Shown piece by piece: positions 45,662 to 53,538 of a DNA stretch of 64,000 bases. Each line of letters begins with the position of its first letter. The first letter of the stretch is position 1. The translations under genes were made by a program, and so were the position numbers. This stretch comes from an uncultured Bacteroidales bacterium (lineage in GTDB: Bacteria > Bacteroidota > Bacteroidia > Bacteroidales > P3): NCBI GenBank assembly GCA_910586395.1, contig CAJUFX010000001.1, positions 196,633 through 260,632 of the forward strand, given 5' to 3'. Below the pieces are notes generated by a model. That model saw only the letters and a program-made list of their open reading frames with translations, did no database searches and was not told the origin of the DNA.

Positions 45662-47611
45662 ATGGCGTTGAAAAAGAACCTGCATATCTCATCCTTTCGG
45701 AAAATCATGCTGATGATTTCCCGGATACCTTATATCAATCATCGGCTCATCCTGTTGGGCGATGTGGTCATTTCACTTTTGGCCACGATGCTGAGCATAT
45801 TTTCGACGGAAAGCCTGTTGCGTATTTTCCTGCCTTCGCGTAGCATCCTGACCATCTACCTGCTCTCCATCGCCGCCTCTCTGATCGGCTTTCTCTGTTT
45901 CCGCACCAACAAAAGCATCATCCGGCATTCCAACCTGCAGAGCCTCTGGCGCATTTTGGCCGCCTGCGCGCTCAAATGCCTTCTCCTTTTGCCGGTACTT
46001 TACTGGACATTGCCCGACAATAGACTGCGGCTTGTCTCGTTCGGCCTTATTCCGTGCATCGATCTGCTGATTACGATGTTCTTGCTCGTCGTTTTCCGCA
46101 TCGGCCTGATTTCGGCCTACCAGATCGCCACGCGCAACATGCATAGCCAACGGCATAAATTATTGATATTCGGCGACCAAAATGACCTGCCCAATTTAAG
46201 TGCCTTGTTGAATCTCAATTTCCGCTCCTCTTACTATATAGCCGGTGTGCTTTCCTTTACGCCTAACGAACGCTCGGTGTATCACATGGGCAACCTGCCC
46301 ATCTATTTCGCCAAGAAGATGAGCGATGTGGCCAAATTGATCCGCAAAGAACAGATAGAAGGCATACTGTTCGCCTCCCAACACGATCTGCTCGCACAGC
46401 GCAACCGATTGGTGGAGTTCTGCATCAAACACAACCTGAGGCTGTTCACGGTACCGCCCATCGACCGTTGGAAATATACGACGCCTCAGGCAAGGGAGGT
46501 TTCGATCGAAGACCTGCTGGGCCGCGACGAAATCAAAATCAACATGTCGCTCATTCAGGAGAATTTGAAAGACAAGACGGTTTTGATTTCGGGAGCCGCC
46601 GGTTCGATAGGTAGCGAACTTTGCCGGCAAATCGCGACGATGGGCGATGTCAAACGCCTCGTATTATTCGATTTCTGCGAAACCGGCATGCATAACCTGC
46701 GGCTGGAACTGGAAGAGCGGTTTCCGAATTTGGATTTTGTTCCGATGATCGGCGACGTACGCGCCTCGCGCCGCGTGAATTTCGTATTCCAAAAATTCCG
46801 CCCCGACATCGTTTTCCATGCAGCCGCTTACAAGCACGTACCGCTTATGGAGGCCAACCCGTGCGAAGCTTTCCGCGTCAATGCGATCGGCACGCGTTAC
46901 ATGGCCGATACCGCCCTGCGTTACGACTGCGAAAAATTCGTCATGATTTCGACCGACAAGGCCGTTAATCCGACCAGTGTCATGGGGGCCAGCAAACGCC
47001 TGGCCGAAATTTACGTGCAAAGCCTCGACCGGGCGGTGGCGAGCGGCCGTAAAGAAGGCAAGACCCGCTTTATCACGACGCGTTTCGGCAATGTGCTCGG
47101 CAGTCAAGGTTCGGTCATTCCGCGTTTCAAGGAACAGATTGCGAAAGGCGGCCCCGTTACCGTGACGCATCCGAAAATCACCCGCTTTTTCATGACGATA
47201 CCGGAGGCTTGCCGTCTGGTTCTGGAAGCCTCGGTCATCGGCAAAGGCGGCGACATCATGGTCTTCGACATGGGCGAACCTGTCCGCATCGCCGATTTGG
47301 CGCAACGCATGATCAAATTAGCCGGTTTCATGGCCGGTCAGGATATCGAGATTGTTTATACCGGCCTGCGTCCAGGCGAAAAACTCTATGAAGAGGTCTT
47401 GAACAACGCCGAAATCACGCAACCCTCCCCCCACGAAAAAATCCGTATCGCCACCGTGCGCGAATACGCCTACGATGAAGTGGCGGCCGAATTCGACACA
47501 CTCAAACAGTTGGCTCTGGAAGTCGATATAGAAGGCAGCGTGAGCCTGACCAAACGCCTGATTCCCGAATACGTGAGCAACAATTCCGAATTCGAGAAGT
47601 TGGACAAATAA
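45662..47611 (+). CDS. membrane-bound UDP-sugar 4,6-dehydratase (PglF/CapD/FlaA1-like)
   Basis: 649 residues. Four or five N-terminal membrane helices (to about residue 160), a nucleotide-binding-like linker domain (LLIFGDQNDLPNLSALLNL), and the SDR domain from about residue 300 with VLISGAAGSIGSELCRQI (NAD loop), FHAAAYKHVPLMEANP, STDKAVNPTSVMGASKR and FGNVLGSQGSVIPRF. In the Campylobacter Pgl pathway PglF makes UDP-2-acetamido-2,6-dideoxy-4-keto-glucose from UDP-GlcNAc; the aminotransferase and acetyltransferase for the next two steps are encoded nearby on the other strand. As in PglF, Met replaces Tyr in the SDR active-site triad (VMGASK). The start follows from the promoter position. Confidence 0.9.
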   Translation: MALKKNLHISSFRKIMLMISRIPYINHRLILLGDVVISLLATMLSIFSTESLLRIFLPSRSILTIYLLSIAASLIGFLCFRTNKSIIRHSNLQSLWRILAACALKCLLLLPVLYWTLPDNRLRLVSFGLIPCIDLLITMFLLVVFRIGLISAYQIATRNMHSQRHKLLIFGDQNDLPNLSALLNLNFRSSYYIAGVLSFTPNERSVYHMGNLPIYFAKKMSDVAKLIRKEQIEGILFASQHDLLAQRNRLVEFCIKHNLRLFTVPPIDRWKYTTPQAREVSIEDLLGRDEIKINMSLIQENLKDKTVLISGAAGSIGSELCRQIATMGDVKRLVLFDFCETGMHNLRLELEERFPNLDFVPMIGDVRASRRVNFVFQKFRPDIVFHAAAYKHVPLMEANPCEAFRVNAIGTRYMADTALRYDCEKFVMISTDKAVNPTSVMGASKRLAEIYVQSLDRAVASGRKEGKTRFITTRFGNVLGSQGSVIPRFKEQIAKGGPVTVTHPKITRFFMTIPEACRLVLEASVIGKGGDIMVFDMGEPVRIADLAQRMIKLAGFMAGQDIEIVYTGLRPGEKLYEEVLNNAEITQPSPHEKIRIATVREYAYDEVAAEFDTLKQLALEVDIEGSVSLTKRLIPEYVSNNSEFEKLDK

Positions 47612-47640
47612 GTCACAGGCGGCTCTATATGCCAGTTTGT

Positions 47641-47659
47641 CCGGCAACTTCTTTGCCGG
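47641..47659 (+). terminator. hairpin after the pglF-like gene
   Basis: CCGGCAA (47641-47647) pairs with TTGCCGG (47653-47659) across a 5-nt loop, about 30 bases after the stop; a T-rich stretch follows farther on. Confidence 0.6.
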
Positions 47660-47867
47660 ATTAGGTTCGCTGTTATTTTGACTATTTTTAAGAAATCCGA
47701 CGCGGATATTCAGACCGCATACTATAACTTTGTCGTCCATGAACGTTTTGATTAAGCCGAGAGCAGACGCCAAGCTTGCTTGAACGTATGCCGAGGCGCA
47801 AAAACGTGCCTTGAAAAGGCACCTCAAAAATCAAACAATCCACTGGACACAAGCAAATGGAAATGAG

Positions 47868-47907
47868 CAAACGACCAAACAGCTAAACGGTCAAACAACC
47901 AAACAAG
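47868..47907. repeat. five 8-bp tandem units of the form YAAACNNN
   Basis: CAAACGAC, CAAACAGC, TAAACGGT, CAAACAAC and CAAACAAG follow one another exactly at 8-base steps. Another CAAAC lies at 47832. No T-runs or coding capacity. Confidence 0.7.
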
Positions 47908-47961
47908 CCATGCTATAAACAAGGTATTTACGTGTCAAAAATGCCCTATTATAGCCTATAG

Positions 47962-48277
47962 AACCTATAATGACACAATATAGCCTCCAGAACCTATAAT
48001 GACACAATATAGCCTCCAGAGCCTATAATGACATAATATAGCCTCCAGAGCCTATAATGACATAATATAGCCTCCAGAGCCTATGACACAATATAGCCTC
48101 CAGAACCTATAATGGCATAATATAGCCTCCAGAACCTATAATGACACAATATAGCCTCCAGAACCTATAATGACACAATATAGCCTCCAGAGCCTATAAT
48201 GGCACAATATAGCCTCCAGAACCTATAATGGCATAATATAGCCTCCAGAGCCTATAATGACACAATATAGCCTCCAG
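47962..48277. repeat. tandem array: 11 head-to-tail copies of a 29-bp unit
   Basis: Unit ARCCTATAATGRCAYAATA followed by TAGCCTCCAG; copies begin at 47962, 47991, 48020, 48049, 48078 (26 bp, missing AAT), 48104, 48133, 48162, 48191, 48220 and 48249. Variation is confined to a few A/G and C/T positions. A partial copy AGCCTATA (48278-48285) ends four bases before the -33 box of the next promoter. Each unit contains CTATA and TATAG arms nine bases apart. There are no spacers, so it is not a CRISPR array. Every frame has stops, so it is not coding. Confidence 0.97.
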
Positions 48278-48289
48278 AGCCTATATTTT

Positions 48290-48320
48290 TTTGACAAAAG
48301 AAACAAAATACCTATATTTG
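48290..48320 (+). promoter_or_regulatory. promoter of the satD-DUF3307 operon (TTTG-N19-TATATTTG)
   Basis: TTTG 48290-48293, 19-nt spacer, TATATTTG 48313-48320: a full consensus promoter directly abutting the repeat array. The leader is about 17 bases. Confidence 0.88.
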
Positions 48321-48343
48321 TGGCAAATAAAACACAAAAAAAC

Positions 48344-49006
48344 ATGTACGCCACCATTTCCGCAGATATTGTTTCTTCAACTTCCCTGTCAAAAAGCGAA
48401 ACTATCAAACTGAAAAAGAAGATAAAAGAACTGTTTATGTGCCTCGAAGAGAAATATCCGAAATTTTGGGGACGCCAGATAAAAGGGGATTATATAGAGT
48501 GCCTCATACCCAATGCCTCCGACGCATTCCGTATCGCACTCCTATTGAAATCCCTCATCAAATCATTCCACGTCAAAGACAACAAACGCACCAAAGACTT
48601 CCAGACCTACGGCCTCAGAATAGCCATCGGTATCGGCGACATGCGCATCATCAACAAGACCCAGGACATTCTCGACGGCGAAGCGATTTACTTATCCGGA
48701 CGGGCCCTCGAAAACATGGGCGCGCTTTACAAAGGCACGCTGAACATAGAAACCGTCAATGACCAATTGACAGCCCCTTTGCGCGCCATAGCCCTCCTGA
48801 CCGATGCCGTCATGAACAACACCACCCTGCGTCAAAGCGAGGTCATATATCATAAACTATTATCCGAAAAGGAATTGGAGATAGCCGAGGCCATGGGTAT
48901 CAAACAATCGAGTGTCAACGGGCACGCCACTGCCGCCAAATGGTATTGCATAGAGGAAGCCCTGGCTTACTTTGAACATTTAAATTTCGAAAACAATGGA
49001 TGCTGA
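48344..49006 (+). CDS. SatD-like protein with C-terminal helix-turn-helix
   Basis: 220 residues. The N-terminal domain (MYATISADIVSSTSLSKSE) and the central GDYIECLIPNASDAFRIALL and YGLRIAIGIGDMRI segments match the SatD-family layout, itself reminiscent of class III nucleotidyl-cyclase folds (ADIVxST, GD, RIxIGxGxxR). The second acidic metal position and the base-recognition residues of real cyclases are not evident, so enzymatic activity is doubtful. The C-terminal part (LLSEKELEIAEAMGIKQSSVNGHATAAKW) is a clear helix-turn-helix, so the protein can probably bind DNA and may act on the repeats upstream. Start ATG 48344 gives the family N-terminus and fits the promoter. Overlaps the DUF3307 gene by 11 bases. 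Confidence 0.75.
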   Translation: MYATISADIVSSTSLSKSETIKLKKKIKELFMCLEEKYPKFWGRQIKGDYIECLIPNASDAFRIALLLKSLIKSFHVKDNKRTKDFQTYGLRIAIGIGDMRIINKTQDILDGEAIYLSGRALENMGALYKGTLNIETVNDQLTAPLRAIALLTDAVMNNTTLRQSEVIYHKLLSEKELEIAEAMGIKQSSVNGHATAAKWYCIEEALAYFEHLNFENNGC

Positions 49007-49694
49007 TCTTTTCATAAGCCTCTTCATCGCACATATCATTGGCGATTTCTACTTGCAGACGGACCACTTCTGCCGGCAGAAAGCGGCCTTGAAACTCAAA
49101 TGCCGATTCCTTTACCTCCATTCGCTTACCGTCGGGCTTCTCTCTTGGCTTCTGATACCGACCTCTTCATTTTGGCTCTGCTTCTTAATCATTACGGTTT
49201 CCCACCTGACCATCGACATCATCAAAGTTCATCTGCCGCATGGTTTGGGCAGCTTCTGCTTAGACCAATTGGCGCACATGGCTGTATTGACCGCCATCGC
49301 CACCTTATTCCACACGGATATCACCTTGCCTGTGCAGTGGGTAGATGTCTCGCCCACTTTCTCCGCGCCTCGGTTGCTGTTGGCCATCCTGATCTGCATG
49401 AAACCGGCCAACATCTTCATCAAACTGGTTTTAGAGAAATATCAGGTCGGAGAATCCGAGACCTGCAACGACATAAAAAACGCCGGAGCCTTGATTGGCG
49501 ATTTGGAACGCCTGCTGACCATTCTGTTCGTCCTGCTCCGGCAATTCGACGCCATCGGCTTCATCGTCGCCGCCAAATCACTGCTACGGTTTAAAGAGAC
49601 CGACACGGCCAAAACCGAATACGTCCTGGCCGGCACATTCTTGAGTTTCGGCATCGCCATCGCCTGCGGGCTGCTGGTACGCGGTCTGGCGTGA
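48996..49694 (+). CDS. DUF3307 family integral membrane protein
   Basis: 232 residues with about six hydrophobic segments. The N-terminus has the DUF3307 signature LFIAHIIGDFYLQTDHFCRQK, then HSLTVGLLSWLL and VSHLTIDIIKVHLP, with His and Asp residues placed inside or next to helices as if binding metal or forming an active site. Function of the family is unknown. Its start lies inside the satD stop, so the two are translationally coupled, an arrangement I recall as recurrent in Bacteroidetes. Confidence 0.85.
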   Translation: MDADLFISLFIAHIIGDFYLQTDHFCRQKAALKLKCRFLYLHSLTVGLLSWLLIPTSSFWLCFLIITVSHLTIDIIKVHLPHGLGSFCLDQLAHMAVLTAIATLFHTDITLPVQWVDVSPTFSAPRLLLAILICMKPANIFIKLVLEKYQVGESETCNDIKNAGALIGDLERLLTILFVLLRQFDAIGFIVAAKSLLRFKETDTAKTEYVLAGTFLSFGIAIACGLLVRGLA

Positions 49695-49703
49695 AAAGAA
49701 AAT

Positions 49704-49739
49704 GCCCTCCCGCAGAGCCGATGTGGCTTGCAAGAGGGC
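49704..49739. terminator. bidirectional terminator between DUF3307 and the PglE-like gene
   Basis: GCCCTC (49704-49709) pairs with GAGGGC (49734-49739) around an inner GAGCC/GGCTT stem; T-rich sequence follows on the plus side and A-rich sequence precedes it (T-rich for the minus strand). It separates two convergent operons. Confidence 0.75.
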
Positions 49740-49763
49740 TCGTTTATGTTCTTTCTTGCCCCG

Positions 49764-51008
49764 CTATGCTATCGCGTCTTTGATTGTCTGAACGATGTAG
49801 CGCACGTCGTCTTCCGAGACACAGGGGCCGGACGGCAGGCAGAGGCCGGTGCGGAACAGGGCCTCGCTCACGCCGTTGACATAGGCGGGCGCGGCCGCAT
49901 AGACGGGCTGCAGGTGCATGGGCTTCCAGAGCGGGCGGCTCTCGATGCCGGCCGCGTCCAGGGCCATGCGCAGGGCCTCCACGTTGCGGTTGGGTTCGTG
50001 CGCCGTATGGACGCCGCCGCCCGCGTGCGTCACGCCGGCCGCACCGCCGACCGCCCCCTGCACGGCTGCCGCGTAGGCCTTGTCCTCGCCCTTGACGCGC
50101 AGCTCCGGCGACAGCGTCACCGTGCACAGCCAGAAGTTGCTGTCGTAACGCGGCGAGGGGTTTTCGTGCAGCGTCACGCCCGGCACGCCGGCCAACAGCG
50201 CGCTGTAGAGCGCCTGCAGCTTCTTGTGGTGCGCGATATGGTCGTCCAAAACGGTCATCTGCCCGCGGCCGATGCCGGCGCAGATGTTGCTCATGCGGTA
50301 GTTGTAGCCGATGCGCTCGTGCTGGTAGTAAGGATAGGCCTCCCGCGCCTGCGTGGCGTAGAACATAATCTCCTGCTTGGCGGCCGCGTCGGGGCAGATG
50401 AGCGCGCCGCCGCCGGAGGTCGTGATCATCTTGTTGCCGTTGAACGAGAGCACGCCGTAGCGGCCGAACGTGCCCAGCACCTGCCCGTCGAAGCGGGAGC
50501 CGAGCCCCTCGGCCGCGTCCTCGACAACGGGGATGCCGTAGCGGTCGGCCACGGACAGGATGCGGTCAATCCGGTAGGGCATGCCGTAAAGCGCCACCGG
50601 CACGATGGCCTTGGGCGCGCGGCCCGTCTTGGCGATGCGGTCGCGGATGGCCGTCTCCAGCAGATCCGGGTCCATGTTCCAAGTCTCCGGCTCCGAATCC
50701 ACAAAGACCGGCGTCGCGCCGAGGTAGGTAACCGGATGCGAGGAGGCGCAGAACGTGAAACTCTGCACCAGCACCTCGTCGCCGGGGCCCACGCCGCAGG
50801 CCAACAAGGCCAGATGCACGGCCGCCGTGCCCGCCGACAGGGCCACTACTTTCTTGCCCTCGCCCACGAATGCCTCCAAGTCCGCCTCGAAGCCATTCAC
50901 ATTCGGCCCCAACGGCACCACCCAATTGGTGTCGAACGCCTCCTGCACAAAATCCATCTCCCTGCCGCTCATGTGCGCGAGGCACAGGTAGATTCGCTTA
51001 TTATTCAT
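49764..51008 (-). CDS. PLP-dependent aminotransferase of the DegT/DnrJ/EryC1 family (PglE-like)
   Basis: 414 residues from ATG 51008 (MNNKRIYLCLAHMSGREM). LSAGTAAVHLAL is the PLP-phosphate loop, VVEDAAEGLGSRFDG and YGVLSFNGNKMITTSGGG carry the Asp and the Schiff-base Lys (Asn-Lys-Met in NGNKMIT). FDTNWVVPLGPNVNGFE is typical of PglE/PseC-type nucleotide-sugar aminotransferases. In the Pgl pathway it converts the 4-keto sugar made by PglF to the 4-amino sugar. Overlaps the PglD-like gene by eight bases. GC content is clearly higher than in the glycosyltransferase genes further upstream in this operon. Last gene of the operon. Confidence 0.9.
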   Translation of the reverse strand: MNNKRIYLCLAHMSGREMDFVQEAFDTNWVVPLGPNVNGFEADLEAFVGEGKKVVALSAGTAAVHLALLACGVGPGDEVLVQSFTFCASSHPVTYLGATPVFVDSEPETWNMDPDLLETAIRDRIAKTGRAPKAIVPVALYGMPYRIDRILSVADRYGIPVVEDAAEGLGSRFDGQVLGTFGRYGVLSFNGNKMITTSGGGALICPDAAAKQEIMFYATQAREAYPYYQHERIGYNYRMSNICAGIGRGQMTVLDDHIAHHKKLQALYSALLAGVPGVTLHENPSPRYDSNFWLCTVTLSPELRVKGEDKAYAAAVQGAVGGAAGVTHAGGGVHTAHEPNRNVEALRMALDAAGIESRPLWKPMHLQPVYAAAPAYVNGVSEALFRTGLCLPSGPCVSEDDVRYIVQTIKDAIA

Positions 51009-51672
51009 GTTCTTCCTGTTTTTCTTCGTGAAACTTGATGGGACGCGCCGGCACACCGACCGCCGTACAATGTGCCGGCAACGATTTGGCCACGATGGCC
51101 CCCGCACCAACTTTAGTCCACTCACCTATTTCCAACTGATTGATGATTTTTGATCCCGTTCCACAATAGACCCCTTGCCCTATCAGGACTTCCCCCGATA
51201 TATTCACACTCGGCATAAAAGAGGCAAATTCGCCGATCACCACATCATGACCGACCGTACAGCCAAGATTCAATATGACAAAATCACCTATGACGATATT
51301 GACCGTCAACAATGCGCCGGCACAGATGATACACCCTTCTCCGATTTTGACGAATGACGCCGTTCCCATAAGCACTGAGGGATGTATCAAAGATGGGAAA
51401 AAGACATGCCCGTTCCTTATTTTATACCTGATATTTCGCTTCACTTCAGGTTCGCCAAAGGCCAACGCTATGCCCAAAAGACCATCCCGCCAAGCATTCA
51501 GATCATCGATTCCCCCTAAAACAGGATATCCGTTTACACACTTGCCACGAGCTATTTTGTCGTCAAAAAAACCGACTATCTCAAATTGTTTATTTACGGC
51601 ATTGATATGCTCTATAAGCACCATGACCTCGCGCCCAAATCCCCCCGCGCCATAAACCGCTATCTTCTGCAT
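51001..51672 (-). CDS. sugar O/N-acetyltransferase (PglD/NeuD family)
   Basis: 223 residues. N-terminal Rossmann-like domain (KIAVYGAGGFGREVMVLI, VGFFDDK) and C-terminal left-handed beta-helix with hexapeptide repeats (IGEGCIICAGALLTVNIVIGDF and on to VGAGAIVAKSLP), including the catalytic-type His in GCTVGHDVVIGEF. PglD acetylates the 4-amino group to give UDP-diNAcBac. It lies between the aminotransferase and the PglC-like gene, overlapping the former, which strengthens the pathway assignment. Start at the second Met (MQKIAVYG). Confidence 0.9.
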   Translation of the reverse strand: MQKIAVYGAGGFGREVMVLIEHINAVNKQFEIVGFFDDKIARGKCVNGYPVLGGIDDLNAWRDGLLGIALAFGEPEVKRNIRYKIRNGHVFFPSLIHPSVLMGTASFVKIGEGCIICAGALLTVNIVIGDFVILNLGCTVGHDVVIGEFASFMPSVNISGEVLIGQGVYCGTGSKIINQLEIGEWTKVGAGAIVAKSLPAHCTAVGVPARPIKFHEEKQEEHE

Positions 51673-51677
51673 AATCC

Positions 51678-52292
51678 TCAATTATTACCATTAAACGCCT
51701 CTGTCGTCGCCTGTCCTTCAGAGGAAATTCCCTCGCGTCTCAGCACTTTCCGTACCGTCATGGCAAGGACCTTGCAGTCCGTCAAAAATGAACAATGGTC
51801 CACATACCAAACGTCCAGTTCAAATTTCTTCTGCCAAGAGATGGCGTTCCGGCCGTTGACCTGCGCCCAGCCCGTAATGCCGGGACGCACCTCGTGCCGC
51901 CGGGCCTGCTCCAGCGAATAGAGCGTCAGATACCGCACCAACAGTGGGCGCGGACCTATCAGCGACATATCGCCCTTGAGCACGTTCCAAAGTTGCGGCA
52001 ACTCGTCCAAAGACGTAGCGCGCACGAAACGGCCCACCCGCGTCAGACGTTGCGCATCGGGGAGCAATGCGCCCGAGGCGTCGCGTTCATCGGTCATTGA
52101 CTTGAACTTACAGACACGGAAAATCCGGCCATGCAACCCCGGCCGCTCCTGAAAGAAAAACGCCCCGGCCCCTTTGTTGGCGAAATGCAGCCAAACGGTA
52201 ATGATCAGCAATAACGGACTGAGCGCCAACAGACCGAAACCGGAAACGACTAAATCGATAAACCGCTTGAAAAAGAGACGATAGAGGTTCAT
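51678..52292 (-). CDS. small phosphoglycosyl transferase (PglC-like)
   Basis: 204 residues, the size of minimal monotopic phosphoglycosyl transferases. One N-terminal re-entrant hydrophobic helix (DLVVSGFGLLALSPLLLIIT) followed by QERPGLHGRIFRVCKFKSM, the catalytic Asp-Glu dyad in TSLDELPQLWNVLKGDMSLI and GPRPLL. It transfers phospho-sugar, here plausibly diNAcBac-1-phosphate, from UDP to undecaprenyl phosphate at the inner face of the membrane. Overlaps the upstream GT4 gene by four bases and abuts the PglD-like gene. Confidence 0.92.
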   Translation of the reverse strand: MNLYRLFFKRFIDLVVSGFGLLALSPLLLIITVWLHFANKGAGAFFFQERPGLHGRIFRVCKFKSMTDERDASGALLPDAQRLTRVGRFVRATSLDELPQLWNVLKGDMSLIGPRPLLVRYLTLYSLEQARRHEVRPGITGWAQVNGRNAISWQKKFELDVWYVDHCSFLTDCKVLAMTVRKVLRREGISSEGQATTEAFNGNN

Positions 52293-53428
52293 GAAGCCAA
52301 TATTTCCTTATAATAATCTTTGAGACACTGCTGTACGAAACCTTGTTCGAAACGCGACGCGATGAGCGGACGGGCGGCAGCGGCCATACGCGCCACTTCT
52401 TCCGGATGCGCGATAAAACACGCCATTGCGTCATATAAGGCTTTCACATTCTTGGACGGCACGATAACGCCATTCTCTCCCTCGCGGATGATCTCGCGCG
52501 AGCCATTGATGTCCGTAACGATGGACGGCAAGCCCATGGCACCAGCTTCAATGACGACATTGGGGAATCCCTCCCGATAACTTGGAAAAACAAACGCATC
52601 GGCCGCAACGAGCCATGGGCGCACATCGTCTTGAGGGCCAACAGCCTCTATGGCCGGATGGCGGTCTATCTCTCTCAACGTTTCCGGGCTCAGCGGATCT
52701 AAATCCGATTCCTTTTCCCCCACCAACAGGAGGCGCGTATCCGAATACGCCGCATTCAACTTCGAAAAAGCCTCGACCAATTCGTTGATTCCCTTGTCGC
52801 CAACCAAACGGCCGACAAATACGAAAGTAAAAATGCCTTTTCGACGAATTGGCTCAACCTTTGCCGTCAGTTGGGGTAATGCGGGGTCGAAGTGCGTTAA
52901 ATCAATGCCGCGAATATTCCCAAAACCTAGTACTTGCAATGGTTTGCGAGTAATCCGATATCGGACAAGGTCATCTTTGACGCCTTCCCCCTCCGGTACG
53001 ATATGAGTGGCACAAGCGCAGGTAAGCCTGTCGGTCAGCATGAGAATGCGGCGGGTCAGTCCTGTGGCGGTAGGGAACACCAAGCCCGTGAACGTATGCA
53101 GTCTTACCGGCACCCGACACACCCGGGCCGCCAACATGGAAAGCAAGCCGGCTTTAGGTGTAATGGAATGCACCATATCGGGCCGCTCCCGACGGAACAC
53201 ACGAATCAATCGCCATAAACTCTTCAAATCCTTGAAAGGTGACATCCGCCGCTCCATAGGAACCACTATCGTCTTCACCTCCTCTCGGTCCGCTATCTCC
53301 CGCAAAGCCTCTCCTGGCGAACTGACCGCCACCACTTCATAACCATCCCGCCTGAGTTCGCCCAACAACCCTCGGCAAAAATGATTGAGGGAGCCCGGTA
53401 CCGTCGAGGTTCTAATTAATTTAATCAT
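52289..53428 (-). CDS. glycosyltransferase family 4 (PglA-like)
   Basis: 379 residues, GT-B fold. N-terminal MIKLIRTSTVPGSLNHFCRG, central VHSITPKAGLLSMLAARVC and HTFTGLVFPT, and the C-terminal nucleotide-binding region FVFVGRLVGDKGINELVEAF with the EGFPNVVIEAGAMGLPSIVT motif (E-x7-E type). Members adjacent to PglC-like enzymes usually add the second sugar (GalNAc in Campylobacter PglA). The upstream eight codons of a slightly longer frame are not conserved. A short AT-rich gap separates it from the GT2 gene upstream. Confidence 0.9.
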   Translation of the reverse strand: MIKLIRTSTVPGSLNHFCRGLLGELRRDGYEVVAVSSPGEALREIADREEVKTIVVPMERRMSPFKDLKSLWRLIRVFRRERPDMVHSITPKAGLLSMLAARVCRVPVRLHTFTGLVFPTATGLTRRILMLTDRLTCACATHIVPEGEGVKDDLVRYRITRKPLQVLGFGNIRGIDLTHFDPALPQLTAKVEPIRRKGIFTFVFVGRLVGDKGINELVEAFSKLNAAYSDTRLLLVGEKESDLDPLSPETLREIDRHPAIEAVGPQDDVRPWLVAADAFVFPSYREGFPNVVIEAGAMGLPSIVTDINGSREIIREGENGVIVPSKNVKALYDAMACFIAHPEEVARMAAAARPLIASRFEQGFVQQCLKDYYKEILAS

Positions 53429-53538
53429 ATCAATCTGCCGCCCGAATCTCAAACTATAGCGGAAAATTCATCTTTAATTCACACAAAAATTGTACATCCG
53501 ATACTATATCATGCTTTTACAAGGAGAGCAGCCCAAGT

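Larger units (their letters stand above)
47612..47961. other. non-coding stretch before the 29-bp repeat array
   Basis: No plausible gene. It holds the pglF terminator, an isolated -7-like TAACTTTG at 47725-47732 without a -33 box, a tight hairpin GTGCCTT/AAGGCAC (47806-47812, 47816-47822), the 8-base periodic repeats described separately, and a degenerate repeat start (CCTATTATAGCCTATAG) just before the array. A small RNA starting near 47739 is conceivable but unsupported. Confidence 0.5.

Noticed and set aside
47962..48277. 29-bp repeats as a CRISPR array
   Set aside because: Units follow each other with no spacers at all and no cas genes are near; it is a plain tandem repeat.
48344..49006. 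active class III adenylate/guanylate cyclase
   Set aside because: The fold cues are there, but the second metal-binding Asp and base-specifying residues cannot be placed and the protein ends in an HTH; SatD-like is the safer call.
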